Assembly (NCBI GenBank): GCA_026168455.1
Contig: CM047429.1
Location: forward strand, 56,737,027-56,801,026
DNA: 64,000 nt
Direction: 5' to 3'
Source: Theocolax elegans
Lineage: Eukaryota > Arthropoda > Insecta > Hymenoptera > Cerocephalidae
The position numbers were made by a program, and so were the translations under genes. How positions within the stretch are numbered: position 1 is the first letter of the stretch; every line of letters begins with the position of its first letter. Below are positions 12,246 through 22,594 of this stretch, piece by piece. The notes under the pieces are model-generated. The model did no database searches, was not told the origin of the DNA, and worked only from the letters and a program-made list of their open reading frames with translations.

Positions 12246-15200
12246 CAGGCGCATTTTAGTACGCAGGAATAACCAAAATACTGAATGTCTATTATTAGTT
12301 GGAGAGTGGGGACTTCGTGGTGCGTGCGCTCCGTCGATCGTCTGCGTACACGCACCACGAAGTCATTTTTACCGCTCGATTCAACCCGTTTGATTATTAT
12401 AAAAAAAATCTTTCGGTATTCAATGTCGTCTTATTTTCTGATTACGTTAAATATTAAAGTTAATTAATTAACAGGCGCATTTTAGTACGCAGGATTAACC
12501 AAAATACTGAATGTCTATTATTAGTTGGAGAGTGGGGACTTCGTGGTGCGTGCGCTCCGTCGATCGCCTGCGTACACGCACCACGAAGTCATTTTTACCG
12601 CTCGATTCAACCCGTTTGATTATTATAAAAAAAATCTTTCGGTATTCAATGTCGTCTTATTTTCTGATTACGTTAAATATTAAAGTTAATTAATTAACAG
12701 GCGCATTTTAGTACGCAGGAATAACCAAAATACTGAATGTCTATTATTAGTTGGAGATGTGGGGACTTCGTGGTGCGTGCGCTCCGTCGATCGTCCTGCG
12801 TACACGCACCACGAAGTCATTTTTACCGCTCGATTCAACCCGTTTGATTATTATAAAAAAAATCTTTCGGTATTCAATGTCGTCTTATTTTCTGATTACG
12901 TTAAATATTAAAGTAATTAATTAACAGGCGCATTTTAGTACGCAGGATTAACCAAAATACTGAATGTCTATTATTAGTTGGAGAGTGGGGACTTCGTGGT
13001 GCGTGCGCTCCGTCGATCGCCTGCGTACACGCACCACGAAGTCATTTTTACCGCTCGATTCAACCCGTTTGATTATTATAAAAAAAATCTTTCGGTATTC
13101 AATGTCGTCTTATTTTCTGATTACGTTAAATATTAAAGTAAATTAATTAACAGGCGCATTTTAGTACGCAGGAATAACCAAAATACTGAATGTCTATTAT
13201 TAGTTGGAGAGTGGGGACTTCGTGGTGCGTGCGCTCCGTCGATCGTCTGCGTACACGCACCACGAAGTCATTTTTACCGCTCGATTCAACCCGTTTGATT
13301 ATTATAAAAAAAATCTTTCGGTATTCAATGTCGTCTTATTTTCTGATTACGTTAAATATTAAAGTAAATTAATTAACAGGCGCACTTTAGTACGCAGGAA
13401 TAACCAAAATACTGAATGTCTATTATTAGTTGGAGAGTGGGGACTTCGTGGTGCGTGCGCTCCGTCGATCGCCTGCGTACACGCACCACGAAGTCATTTT
13501 TACCGCTCGATTCAACCCGTTTGATTATTATAAAATAAAATCTTTCGGTATTCAATGTCGTCTTATTTTCTGATTACGTTAAACTATTAAAGTAAAATTA
13601 ATTAACAGGCGCACTTTAGTACGCAGGAATAACCAAAATACTGAATGTCTATTATTAGTTGGAGAGTGGGGACTTCGTGGTGCGTGCGCTCCGTCGATCG
13701 TCTGCGTACACGCACCACGAAGTCATTTTTACCGCTCGATTCAACCCGTTTGATTATTATAAAAAAAATCTTTCGGTATTCAATGTCGTCTTATTTTCTG
13801 ATTACGTTAAATATTAAAGTTAATTAATTAACAGGCGCATTTTAGTACGCAGGAATAACCAAAATACTGAATGTCTATTATTAGTTGGAGAGTGGGGACT
13901 TCGTGGTGCGTGCGCTCCGTCGATCGCCTGCGTACACGCACCACGAAGTCATTTTTACCGCTCGATTCAACCCGTTTGATTATTATAAAAAAAATCTTTC
14001 GGTATTCAATGTCGTCTTATTTTCTGATTACGTTAAATATTAAAGTAAATTAATTAACAGGCGCATTTTAGTACGCAGGAATAACCAAAATACTGAATGT
14101 CTATTATTAGTTGGAGATGTGGGGACTTCGTGGTGCGTGCGCTCCGTCGATCGCTCTGCGTACACGCACCACGAAGTCATTTTTACCGCTCGATTCAACC
14201 CGTTTGATTATTATAAAAAAAATCTTTCGGTATTCAATGTCGTCTTATTTTCTGATTACGTTAAATATTAAAGTAAATTAATTAACAGGCGCATTTTAGT
14301 ACGCAGGAATAACCAAAATACTGAATGTCTATTATTAGTTGGAGAGTGGGGACTTCGTGGTGCGTGCGCTCCGTCGATCGTCTGCGTACACGCACCACGA
14401 AGTCATTTTTACCGCTCGATTCAACCCGTTTGATTATTATAAAAAAAATCTTTCGGTATTCAATGTCGTCTTATTTTCTGATTACGTTAAATATTAAAGT
14501 AAATTAATTAACAGGCGCACTTTAGTACGCAGGAATAACCAAAATACTGAATGTCTATTATTAGTTGGAGAGTGGGGACTTCGTGGTGCGTGCGCTCCGT
14601 CGATCGTCTGCGTACACGCACCACGAAGTCATTTTTACCGCTCGATTCAACCCGTTTGATTATTATAAAAAAAATCTTTCGGTATTCAATGTCGTCTTAT
14701 TTTCTGATTACGTTAATTATTAAAGAAAATTAATTAACAGGCGCACTTTAGTACGCAGGAATAACCAAAATACTGAATGTCTATTATTAGTTGGAGAGTG
14801 GGGACTTCGTGGTGCGTGCGCTCCGTCGATCGCCTGCGTACACGCACCACGAAGTCATTTTTACCGCTCGATTCAACCCGTTTGATTATTATAAAAAAAT
14901 CTTTCGGTATTCAATGTCGTCTTATTTTCTGATTACGTTAAATATTAAAGTAAATTAATTAACAGGCGCATTTTAGTACGCAGGAATAACCAAAATACTG
15001 AATGTCTATTATTAGTTGGAGAGTGGGGACTTCGTGGTGCGTGCGCTCCGTCGATCGCCTGCGTACACGCACCACGAAGTCATTTTTACCGCTCGATTCA
15101 ACCCGTTTGATTATTATAAAAAAATCTTTCGGTATTCAATGTCGTCTTATTTTCTGATTACGTTAAATATTAAAGTAATTAATTAACAGGCGCATTTAGT

Positions 15201-16882
15201 ACGCAGGAATAACCAAAATACTGAATGTCTATTATTAGTTGGAGAGTGGGGACTTCGTGGTGCGTGCGCTCCGTCGATCGTCTGCGTACACGCACCACGA
15301 AGTCATTTTTACCGCTCGATTCAACCCGTTTGATTATTATAAAAAAAATCTTTCGGTATTCAATGTCGTCTTATTTTCTGATTACGTTAAATATTAAAGT
15401 AAATTAATTAACAGGCGCACTTTTAGTACGCAGGAATAACCAAATACTGAATGTCTATTATTAGTTGGAGAGTGGGGACTTCGTGGTGCGTGCGCTCCGT
15501 CGATCGTCCTGCGTACACGCACCACGAAGTCATTTTTACCGCTCGATTCAACCCGTTTGATTATTATAAAAAAAATCTTTCGGTATTCAATGTCGTCTTA
15601 TTTTCTGATTACGTTAAATATTAAAGTAAATTAATTAACAGGCGCACTTTAGTACGCAGGAATAACCAAATACTGAATGTCTATTATTAGTTGGAGAGTG
15701 GGGACTTCGTGGTGCGTGCGCTCCGTCGATCGCCTGCGTACACGCACCACGAAGTCATTTTTACCGCTCGATTCAACCCGTTTGATTATTATAAAAAAAA
15801 TCTTTCGGTATTCAATGTCGTCTTATTTTCTGATTACGTTAAATATTAAGTAAATTAATTAACAGGCGCATTTTAGTACGCAGGAATAACCAAAATACTG
15901 AATGTCTATTATTAGTTGGAGAGTGGGGACTTCGTGGTGCGTGCGCTCCGTCGATCGCCTGCGTACACGCACCACGAAGTCATTTTTACCGCTCGATTCA
16001 ACCCGTTTGATTATTATAAAAAAAATCTTTCGGTATTCAATGTCGTCTTATTTTCTGATTACGTTAACATTAAAGTAAATTAATTAACAGGCGCACTTTT
16101 AGTACGCAGGAATAACCAAAATACTGAATGTCTATTATTAGTTGGAGAGTGGGGACTTCGTGGTGCGTGCGCTCCGTCGATCGTCCTGCGTACACGCACC
16201 ACGAAGTCATTTTTTACCGCTCGATTCAACCCGTTTGATTATTATAAAAAAATCTTTCGTATTCAATGTCGTCTTATTTTCTGATTACGTTAAATTTAAA
16301 GTAAATTAATTAACAGGCGCATTTTAGTACGCAGGAATAACCAAATACTGAATGTCTATTATTAGTTGGAGAGTGGGGACTTCGTGGTGCGTGCGCTCCG
16401 TCGATCGTCTGCGTACACGCACCACGAAGTCATTTTTATCGCTCGATTCAACCCGTTTGATTATTATAAATAAAATCTTTCGTTATTCAATGCCGTCTTA
16501 TTTTCTGATTACGTTAAACATTAAAGAAAATTAATTAACAGGCGCACTTTAGTACGCAGGAATAACCAAAATACTGAATGTCTATTATTAGTTGGAGAGT
16601 GGGGACTTCGTGGTGCGTGCGCTCCGTCGATCGTCTGCGTACACGCACCACGAAGTCATTTTTTACCGCTCGATTCAACCCGTTTGATTATTATAAAAAA
16701 ATCTTTCGGTATTCATGTCGTCTTATTTTCTGATTACGTTAAATATTAAAGTAAATTAATTAACAGGCGCATTTTAGTACGCAGGAATAACCAAAATACT
16801 GAATGTCTATTATTAGTTGGAATGTGGGGACTTCGTGGTGCGTGTGCTCCGTCGATCGTCTGCGTACACGCACCACGAACTC
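12246..16882 (+). repeat. Satellite array: 21 tandem copies of a ~226 bp unit
   Basis: The word TGAATGTCTATTATTAG recurs at about 12282, 12508, 12733, 12961, 13187 and so on to 16799, giving 21 units with a mean spacing of 226 bp. Each unit starts with an AGGCGCATTTTAGTACGCAG-like word and contains a strong hairpin. The units are nearly identical; most differences are single-base indels in A, T or C runs plus a few diagnostic sites. A 60-codon frame recurs in 12 of the units, but it is broken by indels in the others and reads through the hairpin, so it is not taken as coding. The last unit degrades at 16870-16882. The array lies wholly inside the inner TTAA element. Confidence 0.95.
12311..12364. 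repeat. Hairpin of the satellite unit (first copy shown)
   Basis: GACTTCGTGGTGCGTG (12311-12326) and its perfect complement CACGCACCACGAAGTC (12349-12364) enclose a 22-base G+C-rich loop containing TCGATCG. The 16 bp stem is kept in all copies except the last, where the outer end is mutated (CACGCACCACGAACTC). The stem is far more G+C rich than the rest of the unit. Confidence 0.9.
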
Positions 16883-17238
16883 GCATTTGTTGCTCAATTC
16901 GCGTGTTGTCACGTCAATCTAGAAAAATTAAAAATATTGCTCCTACGTTTATAAGATTTGAAATAAACAAATTTTTCCGTTATAAACTAACAATATATAT
17001 AATGATAAAACGTTTCTGATGAAGTCCACGAGTGTCTCATCTCGGTCGTGATCCGACCCGTCTGGTCCGTACGCGCATGCGCATTGCGTTGGAATCGACA
17101 TGATGCGCGCGTACGACGTACGCCCGTGCGGTCATCTTTCGATATACGTGTACATTCGCGCTTCTTGCCGATCTGTCAACGGGTTCTACATTGTATTGCT
17201 GGTGACATAGTGCTTTTTATTCAAGACCGGCTCGCTAT
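16883..17238. other. Unique segment between satellite and exon module
   Basis: Contains TATAAAC at 16981 and a CpG-rich patch at 17040-17175. The last ~70 bp before 17240 resemble the end of the exon-like block at 17465-17628 (shared ACCGGCTCGCTATA), so it is a diverged copy of that block. No separate gene is supported. Confidence 0.5.
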
Positions 17239-18024
17239 ATGATTAAAGTGGAGTTGTGGATTTTGTTTAGAGGTAAGTTGCTTAGCCGTAGAGGAACTTT
17301 GTTATTTATATAGTTATATTACAAGTGAAAAGGTTGGTGTTCCCCTAACCTCTCAATTGATATCAAAAGGCAATTGTATACCTTTTTATGCATCCTTTCT
17401 TCCTGTTTCCCAGTATACCATTATTTAGTAGTTTGCTTTGTCTGATTTTTTAATATATTCTCAGAAAACCCTGCACTGGGCGTCAACAATCATCGGAGCC
17501 AATCTGTGTACGTGTTGCTGTTCCTCAGACTTGGACGTGGTGCGACGGGCAGATTCTTCATTGTGTTGCTTTTTCTTCAAAACCGGCTCGCTATAGGATT
17601 AACGTGTAGTTCCGGGTTTAATTTACAGGTAAGTTGCTTATCCGTAGGAGCACTTTATTATTTATATAGTTATATTACAGAGGAGAAGGTTGGTGTTCCC
17701 CTAACCTCTCAATTGATATCAACAGGCCATTGCATACCTTTTTATGCGTCCTTTCTTCCTGTTTCCCATTATACCATTATTTAGTAGTTGGCTTTGTCTG
17801 ATTTTTTAATATATTCACAGAAAATCCTGCACTGGGCGTCAACAATCATCGGAGCCTATCTAAGTACGTGTTGCTGTTCCGTCAACAATCATCGGAGCCA
17901 ATCTGAGTATGTGCTGTTGTTCCTAAGACTTGGACGCGGTGCAGCTCCTAGAAGATATACTACCCTTCAGCTACTGAGTGAGCTAATGATGGTGCTCATC
18001 CTGGTTCCTTGGGCTCGTTCCTAG
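17239..18024 (+). CDS. Candidate three-exon gene of unknown function (133 codons)
   Basis: Splicing 17239-17272, 17465-17628 and 17821-18024 gives one uninterrupted frame of 133 codons plus TAG. The donors are AG|GTAAGT (17273 and 17629); the acceptors end TTCTCAG (17464) and TTCACAG (17820) after T-rich tracts. Both introns are 192 bp and similar to each other. The product repeats the block NNHRSQS-x-YVLLFLRLGRGA in exons 2 and 3 and has hydrophobic stretches (FFIVLLFL, LMMVLILVPW), so a small membrane or secreted protein is conceivable. I recognise no family. Cautions: the repeat starts in different phases in exons 2 and 3, the ATG choice is arbitrary, and the second genomic copy has an extra A that shifts exon 3. 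A non-coding spliced transcript is an alternative. Confidence 0.3.
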
Positions 18025-18758
18025 TCAAAGAGTCTAATCATATGTGCTTTTTTCCATACTAGGAACGCTTGAATGCTGGATTCTGGAACTGGTCGTAATT
18101 ATTATATTTAATTTTAGATATTAAAAAATTGAACAATTCATTAAACCTGTTGTCACTCCATAGTGAGTAAAAGTGTCAATTATTTGTAACTATGCAAGTG
18201 CAGAACTGTAAGCCTAATTGCCCACTCTATAATGAGTAATCAATCCTGAATTTATGGGATTAAGGCATTAAAAATATTTCAGTACGTAACTGAATTTATA
18301 AACAAGTTTTATGATTATAAAAAAAATGATGAAAAGAAAAATGTTTTAAATGATGTAATTATAAATAGCAGTACACAATTATTATTTATAAATATCTTAC
18401 ACGCTATTAAAAAACATTTATTGGGTTAAGATATTCTATAATTTGAGTTATAGAATAGGATTTTTCACGCAAGCCCAATGATGGCTAATAACTGTTCGTA
18501 GTTATTATATATAATTTTAGTTATTAAAAATTGAACAATTTATTAAAATTGTTGTCACTCCATAGTGAGTAAAAGTAACAATTGCTTGTAATTGTGCAAG
18601 TGCAGAACTGTAAGCCTAATTGCCCACTCTATAATGAGTAATCAATCCTGAATTTATCGGATTAAGGCATTAAAAATATTTCAGTACGTAACTGAATTTA
18701 TAAAAAAGTTTTATGATTATAAAAAAAAATGATGAAAAGGAAAATGTTCAAATCATTT
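17250..18758 (+). repeat. 1.5 kb tandem duplication, copy 1
   Basis: Repeats head to tail at 18759-20258. It contains two 192 bp intron-like blocks, exon-like blocks 2 and 3, and about one and a half AT-rich 400 bp repeats. Copies differ almost only by single-base indels in homopolymers. Confidence 0.9.
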
Positions 18759-20563
18759 GGAGTTGTGGATTTTGTTTAGAGGTAAGTTGCTTAGCCGTAG
18801 AGGAACTTGTTATTTATATAGTTATATTACAAGTGAAAAGGTTGGTGTTCCCCTAACCTCTCAATGATATCAAAGGCAATGTATACCTTTTTATGCATCC
18901 TTTTCTTCCTGTTTCCAGTATACCATTATTAGTAGTTTGCTTTGTCTGATTTTTTAATATATTCTCAGAAAACCCTGCACTGGGCGTCAACAATCATCGG
19001 AGCCAATCTGTGTACGTGTTGCTGTTCCTCAGACTTGGACGTGGTGCGACGGGCAGATTCTTCATTGTGTTGCTTTTTCTTCAAAACCGGCTCGCTATAG
19101 GATTAACGTGTAGTTCCGGGTTTAATTTACAGGTAAGTTGCTTATCCGTAGGAGCACTTATTATTATATAGTTATATTACAGAGGAGAAGGTTGGTGTTC
19201 CCTAACCTCTCAATTGATATCAACAGGCCATTGCATACCTTTTTATGCGTCCCTTTCTTCCTGTTTCCCATTATACCATTATTTAGTAGTTGGCTTTGTC
19301 TGATTTTTTAATATATTCACAGAAAATCCTGCACTGGGCGTCAAACAATCATCGGAGCCTATCTAAGTACGTGTTGCTGTTCCGTCAACAATCATCGGAG
19401 CCAATCTGAGTATGTGCTGTTGTTCCTAAGACTTGGACGCGGTGCAGCTCCTAGAAGATATACTACCCTTCAGCTACTGAGTGAGCTAATGATGGTGCTC
19501 ATCCTGGTTCCTTGGGCTCGTTCCTAGTCAAAGAGTCTAATCATATGTGCTTTTTTCCATACTAGGAACGCTTGAATGCTGGATTCTGGAACTGGTCGTA
19601 ATTATTATATTTAATTTTAGATATTAAAAATTGAACAATTCATTAAACCTGTTGTCACTCCATAGTGAGTAAAAGTGTCAATTATTTGTAAACTATGCAA
19701 GTGCAGAACTGTAAGCCTAATTGCCCACTCTATAATGAGTAATCAATCCTGAATTTATGGGATTAAGGCATTAAAATATTTCAGTACGTAACTGAATTTA
19801 TAAACAAGTTTTATGATTATAAAAAAATGATGAAAAGAAAAATGTTTTAAATGATGTAATTATAAATAGCAGTACACAATTATTATTTATAAATATCTTA
19901 CACGCTATTAAAAACATTTATTGGGTTAAGATATTCTATAATTTGAGTTATAGAATAGGATTTTTCACGCAAGCCCAATGATGGCTAATAACTGTTCGTA
20001 GTTATTATATATAATTTTAGTTATTAAAAAATTGAACAATTTATTAAAATTGTTGTCACTCCATAGTGAGTAAAAGTAACAATTGCTTGTAATTGTGCAA
20101 GTGCAGAACTGTAAGCCTAATTGCCCACTCTATAATGAGTAATCAATCCTGAATTTATCGGATTAAGGCATTAAAAATATTTCAGTACGTAACTGAATTT
20201 ATAAAAAGTTTTATGATTATAAAAAAATGATGAAAAGGAAAATGTTTTCAAATCATTTAATTATAAATAGCAGTACACAATTATTATTTCTAAATATCTT
20301 ACACGTTATAATAAAACATTTATTGGATTAAGATATTCTATAATTTGAGTTATAGAATAGGATTTTTCACGCAAGCCCAATGATGGCTAATAACTGTTCG
20401 TAATTATTATATTTAATTTTAGTTATTAAAAAATTGAACAATTCATTAAAATTGTTGTCACTCCATAGTGAGTAAAAGTATCAATTGCTTGTAACTATGC
20501 AAGTACAGAACTGTAAGTCTGATTGCCCACTCTATAATGAGTAATCAATCCTGAATTTATCAT
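18094..20563 (+). repeat. Five copies of a ~400 bp AT-rich repeat
   Basis: Units begin CGTA(A/G)TTATTATAT at 18094, 18497, 19597, 19997 and 20399. Each carries TTGTCACTCCATAGTGAGTA and CACTCTATAATGAGTAATCA; all but the last also show the near-palindrome TTTCAGTACGTAACTGAA. Units at 18497 and 20399 are shorter. Non-coding; the 1.5 kb duplication accounts for two of the pairs. Confidence 0.85.
18759..20258 (+). repeat. 1.5 kb tandem duplication, copy 2
   Basis: Second copy of the exon module. Exon-like blocks lie at 18759-18781 (end of block 1), 18969-19132 (block 2, identical to 17465-17628, 164 bp) and from 19323 (block 3, with one extra A in GTCAAACAATC). The donor GTAAGT sites at 18782 and 19133 and the acceptors ending at 18968 and 19322 are kept. 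Confidence 0.9.
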
Positions 20564-20682
20564 ACACGCTAAAAAGACATTCTCAAAGTTAGAGAAAAAA
20601 AAAATTTTTTTGGCCCTTGATCAATAAAGAATAAATTTCAAGCTTAGGTTATGTTATCTCCACAAAATCAAATCACAGTGTT

Positions 20683-20742
20683 AGTATAACTACGCCATCT
20701 ACCGACATCATTTGAATCGTACGCTAGATGGCGTAGTATACT
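20683..20742. repeat. Subterminal hairpin of the inner element
   Basis: AGTATAACTACGCCATCTA (20683-20701) pairs with TAGATGGCGTAGTATACT (20725-20742) with one bulge, around a ~23-base loop. It lies ~70 bp inside the right end. Confidence 0.75.
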
Positions 20743-20788
20743 GATAATGCAACCTACTATATCGACGGCAGGTCGATAATTCAGTCAT

Positions 20789-20813
20789 AAAATTGACTTT
20801 GGAACCCCCTTAA
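20789..20813 (-). repeat. Right terminal inverted repeat and TTAA of the inner element
   Basis: Ends ...TTTGGAACCCCC at 20809, followed by TTAA at 20810-20813. Mirrors 11647-11671. Confidence 0.85.
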
Positions 20814-20897
20814 AAAGTGTAAAAATGACTACCAAAATTCACATACACTTTATAGGCTGATCTTACAAAGAATCACCCATCACTTATTTGTAACACA

Positions 20898-21257
20898 GAC
20901 ATATATTTATATTAACTTTTGACAAAGTTTTGCTAAACTTATTTAAAATGTGTTCAAACTTTCCGTGACTTTTGTGACAACATTTTAGAAATTTCATCGT
21001 GGTTTTAATGAATTTCATGTAAACTTAATCTAAATTTTGTATAAAAATTTCACGCTTTTCAATATAATATACATTTGTTACGTTGACTTTTAATAAAGTT
21101 AAGCTAATCTTTATGTAAACTTAATCTCAACTTTGCATGACTTGCTTCCATTTATTTCTATGACCCTTTGTAGTGTTATTGGCTAAGTTTGGATAAAGTT
21201 TAGATAAACCGAAAGTTTGGCAAAACTTGGGCACAGTTAAATCTTTTTTACGCAGGA
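20898..21257 (-). repeat. Right terminal inverted repeat of the outer transposon
   Basis: Reverse complement of the left repeat (7766-8074), about 50 bp longer because of small insertions. Best match in the outer 130 bp. Confidence 0.8.
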
Positions 21258-21733
21258 TCATATTGGCATTTAGTCTTTTATTTTCTGTATTGACTACAAA
21301 CTTAAACCATAACTCATTAATAAATGACCATAATATTAATTAAAACCGCATAAATCATTTTATGGCTCCTTTTATGTTTTTACAATTTAAACATGCACAT
21401 ATACATATTTAAAATGTGTATGTTACTTTGTATTAAAGTAAATTTTCTTTTACTTTCAATATTGTTATTATGTTCTATAAATACTAAGCAAAAACAAAAC
21501 ACTGAGAAGAAATTTAGTCAATTCAATCAAATATTTTATCGTTTATCTTTCTTTCAATTAAAATGTATTCATTTAAAATAAATATTTTTTTAATATGCTT
21601 ATCAGTGAACATAGATTTACTTTTCAGAACTCAAATATTTTTGGGTATGTATATTGTGAATTCTTAGGCACAATATAATCTCTTTGTTAACAATGCATTC
21701 GCTGAAAATACATTCTTCAGTGATGCTTGTACC
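21258..21733. other. AT-rich non-coding DNA
   Basis: No gene or repeat seen; right flank of the nested transposon. Confidence 0.5.
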
Positions 21734-21810
21734 AATCGTCAGAGACTGGGATTCGAACTCTGAATTTCCGGATACGAGTCTACCACTCTACCTACCGAGC
21801 CATGCAGGCC
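21734..21810 (-). repeat. tRNA-like SINE fragment or tRNA pseudogene
   Basis: On the minus strand TGGCTCGGTAGGTAGAG (A-box-like, about 21785-21801) and GAGTTCGAATCC (B-box-like, about 21749-21760) are spaced as in a tRNA, with a pairable D-arm (GCTC...GAGT). The T-stem pairs at only three of five positions and the acceptor ends do not pair, so a working tRNA gene is ruled out. A SINE head is the likeliest identity. Confidence 0.6.
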
Positions 21811-22558
21811 TCATAAATGTCCTTGAAGCATCCGGCAGAGTTGTATACGTTGAAAAAAATGGGTTATCTTCGTGTCTGCGTGTTACCCGTCAGAAAAAAC
21901 CTGCAACGGAAAAGTATTTTAAAAATAATAGAATAATCTTGAATAGTACATTTAATACATATATACCGGTACATCCATTATTGTCGTAAGACCTATCGTA
22001 TATTATAAATGCAATCTCTCTTAAATACTCGCAACGCGGAAATGTAAGAACAATTAATCGACCAAAAACAAAGTAAATCCTAGCGATTCCTTTTATACGT
22101 AAGAATCGAAAGACTGTGTAGCAAGTGTACCGAACCGATGCGTAAATCTCGTTCCGGCAGAGAAAAGTGTGCCAACGAAGGGTTATAAAAGGCGTTTCCC
22201 CATAGACGATCGACCGGGTGCGCATCGGCAAAGAGAAATGCGGTATAAGTATATTTGACCGTGTGTACGTGTTTGTGTGGGTGTTCGGACATGTGTACAT
22301 ACATTCCGCCTTACGGCAAATTCACCTATACGCGAGAGCCATGCGTCTTAATTACGCAAACGCGCGAATCCACGAGTCTCTAACGGCGCTTCGGGAATAA
22401 TGCGAGGGAGATGAGATGAGATCAGGTTCTAAATTCACCGGATGTTTCGCTAGCCGCCGCGTCTTTTGTTCGATGATGAATGCGGTCTTTGACGATGATT
22501 TCTTAACGAGCGATGAGGAGGGCCTGATATTAACAACCGAAGGAGGGAAAACAGGGAT

Positions 22559-22594
22559 CCCCCCTCCCTCCCCTCCCCCTCCACCTCCCACCCT
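22559..22594. repeat. Pyrimidine-only tract; complement is G-rich
   Basis: CCCCCCTCCCTCCCCTCCCC-type run. The minus strand has at least four runs of three or more G, meeting the usual pattern for a G-quadruplex. Confidence 0.7.

Larger units (their letters stand above)
11651..20809. mobile_element. Inner 9.2 kb TTAA-flanked element (piggyBac-like ends) inserted in the outer transposon
   Basis: The ends are perfect inverted repeats for 21 bp (first 20: GGGGGTTCCAAAGTCAATTT at 11651, complement ending at 20809). A further TTATCGAC occurs at nearly the same distance from each end, and TTAA lies on both sides. Joining the flanks at one TTAA gives a continuous outer-element sequence, so this is an insertion. 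It holds no recognisable transposase. Its contents are a foldback, a 226 bp satellite array, a duplicated exon-like module, 400 bp AT-rich repeats and a terminal hairpin. piggyBac ends usually begin CCC, so the G-run start is unusual. A non-autonomous element grown by internal amplification is the simplest reading. Confidence 0.8.
7766..21257 (+). mobile_element. Outer CACTA/EnSpm-like transposon, decayed and split by a nested insertion
   Basis: Long imperfect terminal inverted repeats define the ends: the left reads TCCAGCATAAAAAAATTTAA, and the right end, reverse-complemented, reads TCCTGCGTAAAAAAGATTTA. Between them lies a broken transposase of the TNP2/DUF4218 type found in animal CACTA-like elements. 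CACTA elements normally begin CACTA or CACTG; here the ends are only a degraded match (TCCAG/TCCTG), and no 2-3 bp target duplication is convincing, so the exact boundary could be off by a few bases. Without the TTAA-bounded insertion (11651-20809) the element would be about 4.3 kb, a plausible size for such an element. The stop codons and frameshifts show it can no longer move by itself. Confidence 0.75.

Noticed and set aside
12285..14733. Repeated 60-codon frames in the satellite as a protein family
   Set aside because: The frame runs through the hairpin, is broken by indels in many units, and identity between units is explained by recent tandem copying rather than selection on protein.
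12246..16882. CRISPR-like array
   Set aside because: Units are contiguous 226 bp repeats without short direct repeats separated by unique spacers, and the DNA is eukaryotic.
7766..21257. Polinton/Maverick or other giant viral-type element
   Set aside because: No polymerase, integrase, ATPase or capsid-like frame is present; the size results from a nested insertion and tandem repeats.
21734..21810. Functional tRNA gene on the minus strand
   Set aside because: Acceptor stem does not pair and the T-stem has two mismatches.
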